Positions 36,404 through 45,981 of a stretch of DNA of 64,000 nucleotides are shown one piece after another (position 1 is the first letter of the stretch; every line of letters starts with the position of its first letter). The stretch comes from Calidihabitans tengchongensis (GTDB lineage: Bacteria; Sysuimicrobiota; Sysuimicrobiia; Sysuimicrobiales; Kaftiobacteriaceae). The translations under genes were made by a program, and so were the position numbers. The DNA lies in NCBI GenBank assembly GCA_031459615.1, contig JAVKIE010000002.1, positions 1 to 64,000 on the forward strand. Reading direction: 5' to 3'. The notes beneath the pieces are model-generated. The model searched no databases and was not told the origin of the DNA. It saw only the letters and a program-made list of their open reading frames with translations.

Positions 36404-39310
36404 GTGACCGAGGACGCCGACCGTCTCCAGCGCCTGGCCCGCCACCTGGCCCGCGCCGTCCGGGGCGAGGTGCGTTTCGACCAGGTCACCCGCGTCCTGT
36501 ACAGCACCGACGCCAGCATCTACCAGGTCCTGCCGCTGGGGGTGGTGATTCCCCGCGACGCCGACGACGTGGCGACTACCCTGCGCCTGTGCGCGGAGGA
36601 GGGCGTGCCTGTCCTCCCCCGGGGCGCGGGCACCAGCCTGGCGGGCCAGGCCATCGGGCGGGCGGTGGTGATCGACTGCTCCCGGTGGATGGACCGCATC
36701 CTGGAGATCGATCCGTCGGCGCGCCTGGCGCGGGTACAGCCCGGTGTCGTGCAGGACGCCCTCAACGCGGCTGCGGCCGCCTACGGCCTGCGCCTGGGCC
36801 CGGATACCGCCACCAGCAACCGGGCCACTCTGGGGGGAATGATCGGCAACAACTCGGCGGGGATGCGCTCGGTGGTCTACGGCAAGATGGTGGACCACGT
36901 GGTCGCTCTCCGGGTGCTGCTGTGGGACGGCGCCGAGCTGGCCACCGGCCCCCTGGATGACGCCGCGCTGCGGGCCCGGCGGGAGGAGCGCACCCGCGAA
37001 GGGGAACTGTATCGGGTCGTGCTGGACGAGGTGGATGCGCACCGGGAGGAGATCGCCCGGCGCTATCCGCGGTTGCTGCGGCGGGTCGCGGGCTACAACC
37101 TGCCGGAGCTGCTGGAGCGCCCGTTCAACCTCTCGCGCCTGCTGGTCGGGTCCGAGGGCACCCTGGGGGTGGTCGCCGAAGCCACCGTGCGCCTGGTGCC
37201 CCGGCCGCCCTGCGCCGCGGTGGCGGTGGTGCACTTCGACGACCTGCTGGCGGCCCTGGAGGCGGTACCGGCCATCCTGCCCCTTCGCCCGTCGGCGGTG
37301 GAACTGATCGACCGCCAGGTCCTGGAGATGACCCGGGCGCAGCTGGAATACGCCCGGCGCATGACCTTTGTCCGCGGCGACCCGGCGGCGCTGCTGGTGG
37401 TGGAGTTTTCCGGCGACCACCCCGATGAGGTCCGGGACCGCCTGAGTGCCCTGGAGGCGGCGCTGGCGGGGGTGCGGGGAGCCTGCGCGGTGGTGCGGGC
37501 GGAGGACCCCGCCGCCCAGGACAACATCTGGCAGGTGCGCAAGGCGGGCCAGGGGTTGCTGCAGGGTATCCGCGGCGACAGCAAGCCCATCACCTTCGTC
37601 GAGGACACGGCGGTCCCGCCGGAACGCCTGGCGCCGTACATCCGCCGCGTGATGGGGATCCTGGAGCGCCACGGGCTGCGGGCGGCGATCTACGCCCACG
37701 CCAGCGTGGGCTGCCTGCACGTGCGACCCTACGTCAACCTGAAGGACGCCCGGCAGATTGCCACCATGCGCGCCATCGCCGAGGAGGTGGGCGAGCTCGT
37801 CCTGGAGTTCGGCGGGGCGTTTTCGGGTGAGCACGGGGACGGCCTCGTGCGCTCGTGGTTCTTGGAGCGGTACTACGGCCCGGTGGTCTATGGCGTCTTC
37901 CGGCGCATCAAGCGCGCCTTCGACCCCCACGGCCTGCTCAACCCCGGCAAGATCGTGGACGCCCCGCCCATGACCGAGAATCTGCGCTATGGACCCGGGT
38001 ACCGCACGCGGGAGGTGCCCACCACGTTTGACTGGAGCCGGGACGGCGGGTTCGCCCGGGCCGTGGAGATGTGCAGTGGCGTGGGCGCGTGCCGCAAGCT
38101 GGACGCGGGTACCATGTGCCCGTCGTTCATGGTCACCCGGGAGGAGATGCACTCCACCCGCGGCCGGGCCAACCTGCTGCGGGCGATCCTGTCGGGACTG
38201 CTGCCCCCGGCAGAGCTCACCGGTCGGGCGCTGTACGAGGCACTGGACCTGTGCCTGGAGTGCAAGGGGTGTCGGGCCGAGTGCCCGGCCACCGTGGACA
38301 TGGCCCGCCTCAAAGCCGAGGTTCTGGCCCACCACTACCGGGTCCACGGGATCCCGCTGCGGGCCCGGCTGTTCGCCCACATCCACCATCTGAGCCGGCT
38401 GGGGGCGAAGGCCGCGCCGGCGTCCACGTGGGTCGTGCAGGCCGCGCCCACGCGATGGCTTCTGGATCGGCTGGGGGGTATTGACCGTCGCCGGCCGCTG
38501 CCGCCGTTTGCCCGGCCGACGTTTGACGCCTGGTGGCGACGGAACGCGCGGCGCACAACCGCCGTGGCCGACCGGCCCCGGGTGGTCCTGTTCGCCGATA
38601 CGTTCATGCGCTATCACTACCCGGAGGTCGGTCGCGCCGCCGTGGGCATACTCGAGCGCCTGGGGTACCGGGTGGAGGTGCCGGAGGTGACCTGCTGCGG
38701 GCGGCCGATGATCAGCAAGGGCCTGCTGGAGGCGGCCCGCGCCCGGGCCCGGGAGAATCTGCGCCGTCTGGCGCCGTACGCGGCGGAGGGCGTGCCCATC
38801 GTCGGATGCGAGCCCTCCTGCCTGCTGACGTTCCGCGACGAGATTCCCGACCTGGTCCCGGGGGAGCAGGCGGCCCCGGTGGCGCGCCGCGCGGTCCTGA
38901 TAGACGAGTTCCTCCATGGTCACATTCAGGCGCACGGGTGGCCTGGATCCGCGGCAGAATCCAACGGGCTCGCGCCGGGCAAGATCCTGCTGCACGGCCA
39001 CTGTCACCAGAAGGCGCTGGTGGGGACCCGGCCGGCGCGAGAGGTGCTGCGCGCCGCCGGATTCCAGGTGGAGGAGGTGGACTCCGGCTGCTGCGGCATG
39101 GCCGGTTCCTTCGGCTTTGAGCGGGAGCACTACGAGCTGTCCCTGGCGATCGGCGAACGCCGCCTGCTGCCGGCGGTGCGCGCTCTGCCGCCTGAGGTTC
39201 CGGTGGTGGCCATGGGCGTGTCCTGCCGTCAGCAGATCGCCCACGGGGCCGGCCGGCGGGCCGTGCACCTGGTGGAACTGCTGGCCGACGCGCTGGGGGT
39301 GCAGTGTTGA
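36404..39310 (+). CDS. Fused FAD/Fe-S dehydrogenase (GlcD-GlcF / D-lactate type)
   Basis: A 968-residue fusion of an FAD-linked 2-hydroxyacid dehydrogenase and a heterodisulfide-reductase-type Fe-S subunit. FAD_binding_4 covers about 40-215 (VLPRGAGTSLAGQAIG; NRATLGGMIGNNSAG), the FAD-oxidase C domain about 230-520 (ending SGEHGDGLVRSWFLE). Two Cys-rich iron-sulphur clusters follow (GVGACRKLDAGTMCPS; LCLECKGCRAECP) and then two CCG motifs (VTCCGRPM near 765, SGCCGMAGSFGFE near 900). Likely reaction: oxidation of D-lactate, glycolate or another 2-hydroxyacid with electrons passed to quinone. The GTG start at 36404 gives a normal N-terminus. No lactate permease is adjacent. Confidence 0.93.
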   Translation: MTEDADRLQRLARHLARAVRGEVRFDQVTRVLYSTDASIYQVLPLGVVIPRDADDVATTLRLCAEEGVPVLPRGAGTSLAGQAIGRAVVIDCSRWMDRILEIDPSARLARVQPGVVQDALNAAAAAYGLRLGPDTATSNRATLGGMIGNNSAGMRSVVYGKMVDHVVALRVLLWDGAELATGPLDDAALRARREERTREGELYRVVLDEVDAHREEIARRYPRLLRRVAGYNLPELLERPFNLSRLLVGSEGTLGVVAEATVRLVPRPPCAAVAVVHFDDLLAALEAVPAILPLRPSAVELIDRQVLEMTRAQLEYARRMTFVRGDPAALLVVEFSGDHPDEVRDRLSALEAALAGVRGACAVVRAEDPAAQDNIWQVRKAGQGLLQGIRGDSKPITFVEDTAVPPERLAPYIRRVMGILERHGLRAAIYAHASVGCLHVRPYVNLKDARQIATMRAIAEEVGELVLEFGGAFSGEHGDGLVRSWFLERYYGPVVYGVFRRIKRAFDPHGLLNPGKIVDAPPMTENLRYGPGYRTREVPTTFDWSRDGGFARAVEMCSGVGACRKLDAGTMCPSFMVTREEMHSTRGRANLLRAILSGLLPPAELTGRALYEALDLCLECKGCRAECPATVDMARLKAEVLAHHYRVHGIPLRARLFAHIHHLSRLGAKAAPASTWVVQAAPTRWLLDRLGGIDRRRPLPPFARPTFDAWWRRNARRTTAVADRPRVVLFADTFMRYHYPEVGRAAVGILERLGYRVEVPEVTCCGRPMISKGLLEAARARARENLRRLAPYAAEGVPIVGCEPSCLLTFRDEIPDLVPGEQAAPVARRAVLIDEFLHGHIQAHGWPGSAAESNGLAPGKILLHGHCHQKALVGTRPAREVLRAAGFQVEEVDSGCCGMAGSFGFEREHYELSLAIGERRLLPAVRALPPEVPVVAMGVSCRQQIAHGAGRRAVHLVELLADALGVQC

Positions 39311-39393
39311 GGCGGTCCGCGTGGAACCGCTTGCGAGCCACAGCGCGTTCTGGTATTTAGGTTGTCAGATATCACGCGGGGGAGGTGGTCTCG

Positions 39394-39798
39394 ATGCGCA
39401 TGGTGGCGTGCGCGGCGGCCATCGTGGTGGCGCTGGCGACGGCGACGCCGGCTTTCCCTCAGAACCCCGGAGAGACCCTGATCCTGCAGCGCATCAACGC
39501 AGTTTACGGGACGGCGTTTGACGACCTTGAAGGCCTCGTTCAGAAAATGCGCACTGCCGGGATGGGCTGGGGCGAGATCATCATCGTGCTCCACCTGGCG
39601 GTCCTGTCGGGCCGCAGCGTGGACCAGATCCTCACCATGCGGGACGGAGGTCTCGGCTTCGGCGAGATCGCCCGCGCGCTGGGCATCCACCCCGGCGAAC
39701 TGGGTAAGGCCGTCGCGGCCGTGATGTCCGAGGGACGCTCGACGGAGGGTCTGGAGCGCGCCGCAGATGCCCGCGAGCGCGCCCGCGGCCGCCCCTGA
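39394..39798 (+). CDS. Small secreted protein, function unknown
   Basis: A 134-residue protein with a clear signal peptide (MRMVACAAAIVVALATATPAF, cleavage near residue 22). The mature part is mostly predicted helix (TLILQRINAVYGTAFDDLEGLVQKMRTAG and IIIVLHLAVLSGRSVDQILTMR) with Gly-rich turns (AGMGWGEI; GGLGFGEIARALGI), which may be two copies of a G-x-G-F/W-G-E-I motif. It ends in a charged Arg/Glu tail. ATG 39394 has GGGGAGG upstream. I do not recognise a family. A repeat-rich non-coding stretch follows. Confidence 0.75.
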   Translation: MRMVACAAAIVVALATATPAFPQNPGETLILQRINAVYGTAFDDLEGLVQKMRTAGMGWGEIIIVLHLAVLSGRSVDQILTMRDGGLGFGEIARALGIHPGELGKAVAAVMSEGRSTEGLERAADARERARGRP

Positions 39799-40355
39799 GT
39801 CCTGGCACCGCTTTTCCCTCTCCCTCGGTGCCAGGCTCAGCCTGCCGGCGCAGGTTTCTCCGCGCCCGCGGAGAGGGCGTCACAGCATTCCCTCTTCCCG
39901 TGCGGGCGAGGGGGCGCAACCGCTTCGAGCCAGTGAGGTGACAGGTGACAGTCACCTGACACACTATTCTTGCTCGCCCAGGGCAAGTCGCAGAAAGAGG
40001 GGACCCCGCAAAGAGGCGACGTGACGGCCATCCTGGAGTGGGGGCCTGCTCGGTCTTCGAATGCGACAACACGGTGACAGTCACTCTCCGGGGTCAGGGA
40101 ACTGCTAAGAAACCATCCCTGGGGGCATCGGGCAAGTCACACGTATAGGGGACGCTACAACGGGTGACATGACGGCCCGACCGCAAGTCGACCTGGCGAG
40201 CGTTCACTGTGCCGTGCACCGGTGACAGTCACCCGATGAGGTAGCCAACCCTACAAACAAATCAATCCGGCGCCATCTCACGCAAGTCGCAAGATGGAGG
40301 GAATCCGCGACGGGAGGCGCGCGAGCGGTCGGACTCGGCTCCGCGGTCGGCCCCG
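39799..40355. repeat. Non-coding repeat region with three GGTGACAGTCAC units
   Basis: This 557-base stretch has no gene I can support. GGTGACAGTCAC(C) palindromes occur at 39944-39956, 40073-40084 and 40221-40233, 129 and 148 bases apart. Each is followed 24-50 bases later by GCAAGTC(G/A)CA and then an AGGGGA...CCGC or similar segment (39981-40020, 40130-40190, 40282-40320). The units are thus degenerate copies of one about 140-base element. Before them lie two short hairpins of the CCCTCTTCCC/CGGGCGAGGG type (39858-39873, 39890-39913). It is too diverged and irregular to be a CRISPR. It may be a decayed palindromic mobile element or a repeated small RNA. Confidence 0.6.
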
Positions 40356-41462
40356 TCAGCGTCGCGCCCGCCACGCCGCCAGTCCCACCGTCCCTGCGCC
40401 AGTCGCAGCCACGGTGAGGCGGACGATCCACCCGTAGGGAAGGGCGTAAAGCGCGGTGAGGATCACCGTACCCAGCAGCACGGCCAGGGGCAGCGCCGGC
40501 GGCCGGGTCCGCCGCAACAGGGCCAGCACCACCTGCCCCACGCCCGCAGCGACCACCGGCTGCGCTCCATACGCGACCGCCGCCAGCAGCAGGACCAGGA
40601 TGGCTGCCAGGGGGATCCCCACGATGGAGACGGCCAGCGCGATCGCGAGGACGGGGATCACGACCAGCAGCGCCACCCCCGCGGCCAGGTTGGCCGGAAG
40701 CCTGTGCATCGCCGCCCGCCCGCCGTCTCGCACCGCCTGCGGGGCGACGACCGCCGCCACCAGTCCCAGGACCAGCAGTCCCAGCCCCTCCCACACGCGC
40801 AGGGCCTGGCAAACCGGCAGGCCCGGCACCCGGACCGGGCGGCGAGGTGGGGGAGGAACGCGCTGAACCGAGCCGCTGATCCGCGCCCCGGGTCTGATGT
40901 CGGCCTCCGCGTCCGCCGAATAGCGCACGTCGCCGCCGATCACGGCGGTGGGCATGATCGTCAGGCGCCGGGCGTCCACCCGCAGGCCCTTGCCGACCCG
41001 GCCGGCGACGACGACGGTCCCCCCCGCCGCCCGCAGGTAGCGGCTCACCTCTCCGGCCACCTGGATGTCTTCACCCGCGACCACCAGGTCCCGCCCGACC
41101 CTCGTCCCCTCCGTCACGGTCACCGTCGCCGCGGCCACTACGGCGTCGGCGCCCACCGTCCCGGTCAAAGACATGGTCTGAGCTACCGCCCGCACGGCGC
41201 GGCCCACCTGCCCGTCCAGGCGGACCTCCCGGGCCGCGGCCAGCACTCCGCCGGTCACACGGCCGATGACCTCCACCCTCTGTCCCGCCGCCACCACGTC
41301 TCCATCCACGGTGCCGGTGACCGACACCGCCGTGCCGGCGGCGTAGAGGTCGTCGGCCAGGCTGGTTGAGATGGTCACCACATCGCCGGTCTGCACGACG
41401 AACGCTTCAACCGGTGCGGCCAGCGCCAGCACCAGCGCCGCCGCCACGCCCATGCCCTTCAC
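40356..41462 (-). CDS. Exported bactofilin-like beta-solenoid protein with membrane tail
   Basis: A 368-residue protein. A signal peptide (residues 1-20, ending APVEA) leads into about 180 residues of short regular beta repeats with the pattern V-x-G-x-V-x-G-D-V/L (for example SVTGTVDGDVVAAGQRVEVIGRVTGG), the polymer-forming/bactofilin-like solenoid. After a Pro/Arg linker come four or five hydrophobic segments (about 235-360). Similar proteins form envelope-associated scaffolds, though this one is probably extracytoplasmic. GTG 41462 has GGGGAGG ten bases upstream; the ATG nine bases downstream is the alternative. Divergent from the RraA-like gene. Confidence 0.82.
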   Translation of the reverse strand: MKGMGVAAALVLALAAPVEAFVVQTGDVVTISTSLADDLYAAGTAVSVTGTVDGDVVAAGQRVEVIGRVTGGVLAAAREVRLDGQVGRAVRAVAQTMSLTGTVGADAVVAAATVTVTEGTRVGRDLVVAGEDIQVAGEVSRYLRAAGGTVVVAGRVGKGLRVDARRLTIMPTAVIGGDVRYSADAEADIRPGARISGSVQRVPPPPRRPVRVPGLPVCQALRVWEGLGLLVLGLVAAVVAPQAVRDGGRAAMHRLPANLAAGVALLVVIPVLAIALAVSIVGIPLAAILVLLLAAVAYGAQPVVAAGVGQVVLALLRRTRPPALPLAVLLGTVILTALYALPYGWIVRLTVAATGAGTVGLAAWRARR

Positions 41463-41662
41463 GATCAGACCGCCTCCCCAGGCTCGCACGACTCCAGAGG
41501 ATGGTTCCCGTCGAGCTCCCCGCGAGCCTGCCCGGTTCTGACTGACGCTGCGGCTTGCGCCCGCGCCTTCCCGCGTCTCCCGGCTGCCTGGAATCGTTCC
41601 AGGAGTCGGCGGTGCCCGCGTCCAAAGGTTTTCTGCCGACGCCATCGCGCAGGAGGTCCCCC

Positions 41663-42355
41663 ATGTTGTCTGCCGACCAGATCGACGCCCTGCGGGCGCT
41701 GTCCAGTCCCACGGTGGCCAATGCCGTCGAAACGTTCCGCATCCGTCCCCGGGAGTCGGGCTACCTGGCCCCCGGGATCCGGGCGCTGTTCGCCGATCTG
41801 GGTCCGGTGGTGGGCTATGCGGTAACCGCCCTCATCCGGGCGGAGCGCCCGGCCGCGCCCGACCGCCGGATCAGCACCTTCGCCTGGTGGGACTATCTGT
41901 CGAGCCTGCCGGCGCCGAGGGTGGTCGTCATGCACGACCTGGACCGTCCGCAGGGCCAGGGGGCGTTCTGGGGGGAGGTCCAGGCCACCATCCACCAGGC
42001 TTTGGGATGCGTGGGCGTGGTAACCGACGGGGCCGTGCGCGACCTGGACGAAGTACGCGCGCGGGGGTTTCAGCTGTGTGCCGCCCACGTTTGTGTCTCC
42101 CACGCCAACGTGCACCTGGTGGACTTCGGGGTGCCGGTGAAGGTGGGCGGCGTGTGGATCCAGCCCGGCGACCTGCTGCACGGCGACCAGCACGGGGTGG
42201 TGGTGATTCCCGCGGAGCTGGCTGCGCTGGTTCCCGAGGCGGCCCGGCGCCTGGCCGCCGAAGAGCAGCGGATCATCGAAGCCTGCCGGTCGCCGGAGTT
42301 CTCCCTCGAGCGCCTGAAGGCAGTCTACCGCGCCGTCCGGCCGGACGCCTTCTGA
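41663..42355 (+). CDS. RraA-like / HMG aldolase family protein
   Basis: A 230-residue protein of the RraA fold. Core motifs: LGCVGVVTDGAVRDLDEVRARG and PGDLLHGDQHGVVVIP, the latter with the Asp that binds the divalent metal. Members include 4-hydroxy-4-methyl-2-oxoglutarate/oxaloacetate aldolases and the RNase E inhibitor RraA. With no RNase E here, an aldolase or decarboxylase role is more likely. ATG 41663 has AGGAGG six bases upstream. The next gene is an epimerase 61 bases on. Confidence 0.88.
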   Translation: MLSADQIDALRALSSPTVANAVETFRIRPRESGYLAPGIRALFADLGPVVGYAVTALIRAERPAAPDRRISTFAWWDYLSSLPAPRVVVMHDLDRPQGQGAFWGEVQATIHQALGCVGVVTDGAVRDLDEVRARGFQLCAAHVCVSHANVHLVDFGVPVKVGGVWIQPGDLLHGDQHGVVVIPAELAALVPEAARRLAAEEQRIIEACRSPEFSLERLKAVYRAVRPDAF

Positions 42356-42416
42356 CGATCCGTCGCTGTCCTGGCCGGATTGGCCGCCGGCCGGCGCCGG
42401 TTCCGCGAGGGGCGCG

Positions 42417-43391
42417 ATGGACATCCTGATCATCGGGGGTACCCAGTTCTTCGGCTGGGATCTGGTGGAGCGATTGCTCGACCGGGGCGACCGCGTTACG
42501 GTCTTCAGCCGCGGCCAGCGACGTCCCCCGTTCTGGGAGCAGGTGCAGCACATCCGTGGCGACCGCCGGGACCGCGGGGCTGTGGCCGCCTCCCTGCGGG
42601 GGCGGCGGTTCGACGTGGTCATGGACAACATCGCGTTCGAGCGCCGCGACGTGGAGGCCGTGCTCGAGGCCTTGGGCGAGGGCGCCGGCCACTATGTGCT
42701 TACCAGCAGCGGGGCCGTGTATCCCGATCTGGAGCCTCCCGAAGCATTTCGTCCTCTCCCCGAAGAGGCCGCCGACCTCTCCCGGCGGGGAGACGGCGCC
42801 TACGCCGAGGGCAAGCGGGAGTGCGAGCAGGCCCTGCAGGATCAGCGGGTCGTCCCGTTCACCGTCATCCGGCCGCCCATCGTACAAGGGCCGCGGGACC
42901 CCACCCTGCGGGGCTGGTTCTGGTACCAGCGGATCGCCGATGGCGGGCCCGTGCTGGTTCCCCTCCGCTATCCGGTGCCCATCTGGCGCCAGGCCTACAG
43001 TCGGGATGTGGCCGCCGCCCTGGCGCTGGCCGCCGGCAACCCCGTGGCCTTCGGCCGGACCTACAACGTCGCCTCCGACGAAATCGTGGCCCTGGAGGAG
43101 TTCGTCCGGCTGGCCGCCGGAGTGTGCGGAGTTCCCGATCCCGTTGTCGCGGTCCCGGAAGACGTCCTGAGGCGGGAGGCCCCGTGGTACCGCCCACCGT
43201 TCACTCACCGGTTCGTCCTGGACACCACCCGCATTCGCAGCGAGCTGGGCTTCCGTCCCACGCCCCTGGCGCGGTGGCTGGACGAGACAGTCCGCTGGCA
43301 CCTGGGCGCCGATCTCCCCGCGTCTGCGGGCTACGAGCGCCGCGGCGACGAACGGGCCCTGGCGCGCCGGTGGAAGGACCGCCACGGCTAG
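42417..43391 (+). CDS. NAD(P)-dependent epimerase/dehydratase
   Basis: A 324-residue short-chain dehydrogenase of the extended type. The Rossmann motif is IIGGTQFFGWDLVERLL at residues 6-22 (G-x-x-x-x-x-G variant), followed by a conserved-looking VMDNIAFERRD and the serine region LTSSGAVY, with YAEGKRECEQAL supplying the Y-x-x-x-K catalytic pair. This matches the CSP41/UDP-glucose-4-epimerase-like branch. A sugar-nucleotide substrate is inferred only. It follows the RraA-like gene and precedes a beta-CASP-like hydrolase. Confidence 0.87.
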   Translation: MDILIIGGTQFFGWDLVERLLDRGDRVTVFSRGQRRPPFWEQVQHIRGDRRDRGAVAASLRGRRFDVVMDNIAFERRDVEAVLEALGEGAGHYVLTSSGAVYPDLEPPEAFRPLPEEAADLSRRGDGAYAEGKRECEQALQDQRVVPFTVIRPPIVQGPRDPTLRGWFWYQRIADGGPVLVPLRYPVPIWRQAYSRDVAAALALAAGNPVAFGRTYNVASDEIVALEEFVRLAAGVCGVPDPVVAVPEDVLRREAPWYRPPFTHRFVLDTTRIRSELGFRPTPLARWLDETVRWHLGADLPASAGYERRGDERALARRWKDRHG

Positions 43392-43473
43392 GTTCCGCCC
43401 CCCGATATCGGCGCCACGCGGACGGCGAAGGAAGGCTCCCTGTCCGCGGCCGCGGAACTCATCAGGTGAGCAG

Positions 43474-45024
43474 ATGCCCGCCACCGTGACCGTCTACGAC
43501 GGCGCCGCCGCCATCGGGGGCAACAAGATCTTCGTGGAAGACGGCGGCAGGGGTGTCTTTCTGGACTTCGGCACACCGTTTGATACCCGCGCCCGCTATT
43601 TTGAGGAGTTCCTGCAGCCCCGTTCCCGGGCGGGCCTGGTGGACCTGGTCCACATGGGCCTGTTGCCTCCTCTGCGCGGGATCTACCGCTCCGACATGGT
43701 GGATCCCGCGGGCCGCGTGTGGGAGCGGGCGCGGCGCTTTGCCCATTACCGCGAACTGTCGGCGGCCGCCGTCCTGCTGTCCCACGCCCACGTGGACCAC
43801 TGCGGATACATCTCGTTTCTGGACCCCGCCATCCCCATCATCTGCACCGCCATGACCGCCTATCTGGTCAAGGCCATCCAGGATGCCGCCGCCCACCAGT
43901 TTGAGGGCGAGATGGCCTACGCGGTGCCGCGAATCGCCGACGACGAGGGCACCATCGGGACGGCCCCGCCCAAGGATTTCGCCTATGTCCGCCGTCCGTA
44001 CCGGGTGGCCGACGCCGTCCCGCCAGACCCCTACGACTTCTGGAACCTCTCTCCGGCCGCCGACCGGGGCCGGTACTTCCCACCCCAGCGGCTGGAGCCC
44101 GCCGCCGACGCCGGCGGCATGCCGGTGCGCGTGTTCCCGGTGGACCACTCCATCTACGGCGCCGCCGCGTGCGCTGTGCAGACGTCGGCCGGATGGGTGG
44201 TGTACACCGGCGACCTGCGCCGCCACGGCCGCCTCCGAACTGTGACCGACGCCTTTGTCCAGGAGGCCCGGGCCCTGCAGCCGGTGGCGCTGGTTTGCGA
44301 AGGGACCAACATCGACCGCGGCCCCGGTGCCAGCGAGCAGGAGGCGTTCGAGGCCGCCCTGGCCGCGGTGGAGGGAGCCTCCGGCGAGCTGGTGGTCGCC
44401 GACTTCGGGCCCCGCAACGTGGAGCGACTGCTGGCGTTCTTGGACATCGCCCGCCACACCGGGCGGCGCCTGGCGATCACCGACAAGGACGCCTATCTCC
44501 TGTGGGCGATGCGCGCCGTGGACCCGGCCATTCCCACCCCGGCCAGTGAGCCCGCCCTGGTCGTCTATCGCCGCCGCCTGCTGCGGCCCGATCGGTGGGT
44601 GGAACTCGTGCGCGAGTGGTTTCCCGCCCAGGTAACCGCCGCCGATGTGGGTGCGCGGCCGGGCGAGTTCATCCTGTGCTTCTCCTTTTTCGAGGTTACC
44701 GAGTTGATCGACATCGATCCGTCCGGTGGGGTGTGGATCTATTCGGCCAGCGAGCCCCATAACGAGGAGCAGCTGTTCGAACTCGGCCGCCTGCGGAACT
44801 GGTTGGATCGGTTTCACCTGCGCCCGCTGGGGGTGGGAGACGCGCCGTCGCCGTACCACTCGTCGGGTCACATCAGCGGGCCGGAGCTTGTGGACCTCGT
44901 CCGGGAGATCGCCCCCGCCCAGGTGATCCCGGTGCACACCACCCGGCCCGATCTGTTCGCCCACCTGCTGGGAGGTCACCCGCCGGTCCGCCTGCCGCAG
45001 ATCGGCATGCCCCTCGCCCTGTGA
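43474..45024 (+). CDS. MBL-fold hydrolase, RNase J/beta-CASP-like
   Basis: A 516-residue metallo-beta-lactamase-fold protein, longer than simple MBL hydrolases. The metal motif is SHAHVDH (near 108-114); VDHSIYGAAACAV and VVYTGDLRRHG are typical of beta-CASP nucleases, and the C-terminal SSGHISGPELVDLVREIAPAQVIPVHT contains the SGH and PVHT motifs of RNase J relatives. This suggests nucleic-acid hydrolysis, although family members with other substrates exist. The start ATG 43474 follows CAGGTGAGCAG. Only 26 bases separate its stop from the convergent PAP2 gene. Confidence 0.85.
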   Translation: MPATVTVYDGAAAIGGNKIFVEDGGRGVFLDFGTPFDTRARYFEEFLQPRSRAGLVDLVHMGLLPPLRGIYRSDMVDPAGRVWERARRFAHYRELSAAAVLLSHAHVDHCGYISFLDPAIPIICTAMTAYLVKAIQDAAAHQFEGEMAYAVPRIADDEGTIGTAPPKDFAYVRRPYRVADAVPPDPYDFWNLSPAADRGRYFPPQRLEPAADAGGMPVRVFPVDHSIYGAAACAVQTSAGWVVYTGDLRRHGRLRTVTDAFVQEARALQPVALVCEGTNIDRGPGASEQEAFEAALAAVEGASGELVVADFGPRNVERLLAFLDIARHTGRRLAITDKDAYLLWAMRAVDPAIPTPASEPALVVYRRRLLRPDRWVELVREWFPAQVTAADVGARPGEFILCFSFFEVTELIDIDPSGGVWIYSASEPHNEEQLFELGRLRNWLDRFHLRPLGVGDAPSPYHSSGHISGPELVDLVREIAPAQVIPVHTTRPDLFAHLLGGHPPVRLPQIGMPLAL

Positions 45025-45049
45025 CCCGGGGAGGGAGTGCGGGCAGGAG

Positions 45050-45949
45050 CTAGTGGGTCGCCCCCCCTCGCCCGGCCAGCCCCACTTTCCCGAACACCCA
45101 CGGCCCGCCGAAGGACACCCACAGCCCCACAAGGCCATACCGGAGGAAGCGGAAGATGAAGAAGGTGGGAGAGGGCTCGCCCGGCAGGACGGTGCGCAGG
45201 CCGAAGTAGATGCCCAGTGCCACGGTCGCGCCGACGGCATACCGCAGCATGCGCTGCCCCCACGGTCCTCGGGCGCTGAAGGCCGCGGATCTCCGCATCA
45301 GAGAAAGACCCGCCCCCAGACCCGCGAGCGCGCCCGCCGCGGCCACCGAATCGTGTGTCGGGTGAAGCCCCGCCGCCACCGCCGGCAGCACCACCGCAGC
45401 GGTCACCTGCCCCAGCGGCCCCATCCGGCGGACCGGCGGCAGGATCGCGGGGAGAACGGCCGGCACGGCGGCGGCCAGGAGGGACCCGAGCGTCCACCCG
45501 GCCAGCACGTCGGTGGGGAAGTGCACGCCCAGATAGACCCGCGACACGCCCACCAGCACCGCCATGGTGGCGGCCAGCCCCCACGCCCACCTCGTCCGGG
45601 CCCACGCTCCCAGCGTGCCCCACACGGCCGCCGCCGCCTGGGCGTGGCCGCTGGGCAGGCCGTATCCATCCGCCTCCACCAGCTTCACGGAGGGCTTGAG
45701 ATCAGGCGGCCGCGGCTGCATCAGCGCGTCCTTGAGGACACTGTTGACCATCACCGACAGCAGGAAAATCGCGCCGACGCGCATGCCCATTCCGAAGTCC
45801 ACGCACCAGGCCAGGAAAGGCAGCAGGGCCAGGTAGAACTCCTCGTCGCCTATGAAGGTGAATCCCCGCATCGCCGCATCCAGCACCGGCGACCGGTACT
45901 GTTGCAGCCACACGATCACGGCCAGCCCCCACTGCCAGATGGCCTCCAT
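45050..45949 (-). CDS. PAP2-family membrane phosphatase
   Basis: A 299-residue protein with about seven hydrophobic segments and the three PAP2 motifs: KDALMQPRPP, PSGHAQAAAA and SRVYLGVHFPTDVLAG. Members dephosphorylate lipid phosphates such as phosphatidic acid or undecaprenyl pyrophosphate on the outer face of the membrane. The tail continues about 110 residues past the third motif, with further hydrophobic segments. Start ATG 45949 follows GGGTGG. Confidence 0.9.
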   Translation of the reverse strand: MEAIWQWGLAVIVWLQQYRSPVLDAAMRGFTFIGDEEFYLALLPFLAWCVDFGMGMRVGAIFLLSVMVNSVLKDALMQPRPPDLKPSVKLVEADGYGLPSGHAQAAAAVWGTLGAWARTRWAWGLAATMAVLVGVSRVYLGVHFPTDVLAGWTLGSLLAAAVPAVLPAILPPVRRMGPLGQVTAAVVLPAVAAGLHPTHDSVAAAGALAGLGAGLSLMRRSAAFSARGPWGQRMLRYAVGATVALGIYFGLRTVLPGEPSPTFFIFRFLRYGLVGLWVSFGGPWVFGKVGLAGRGGATH

Positions 45950-45981
45950 GCGCCGCCACCCTTTCGCCTCTTCCGTTCACC

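Noticed and set aside
35063..39268. A 1401-residue open frame on the minus strand
   Set aside because: It lies antisense to the FAD/Fe-S dehydrogenase and acetamidase genes, is Gly/Arg/His/Gln-rich without domains, and reflects the codon bias of high-G+C DNA.
39944..40233. Possible CRISPR array
   Set aside because: Only three repeats, 12-13 bases long, at unequal 129- and 148-base spacing, with shared sequence in the would-be spacers and no cas genes.
43443..43456. TCCGCGGCCGCGGA palindrome as an operator
   Set aside because: Such GC palindromes are expected often by chance at this composition, and nothing else in the short gap supports a site.
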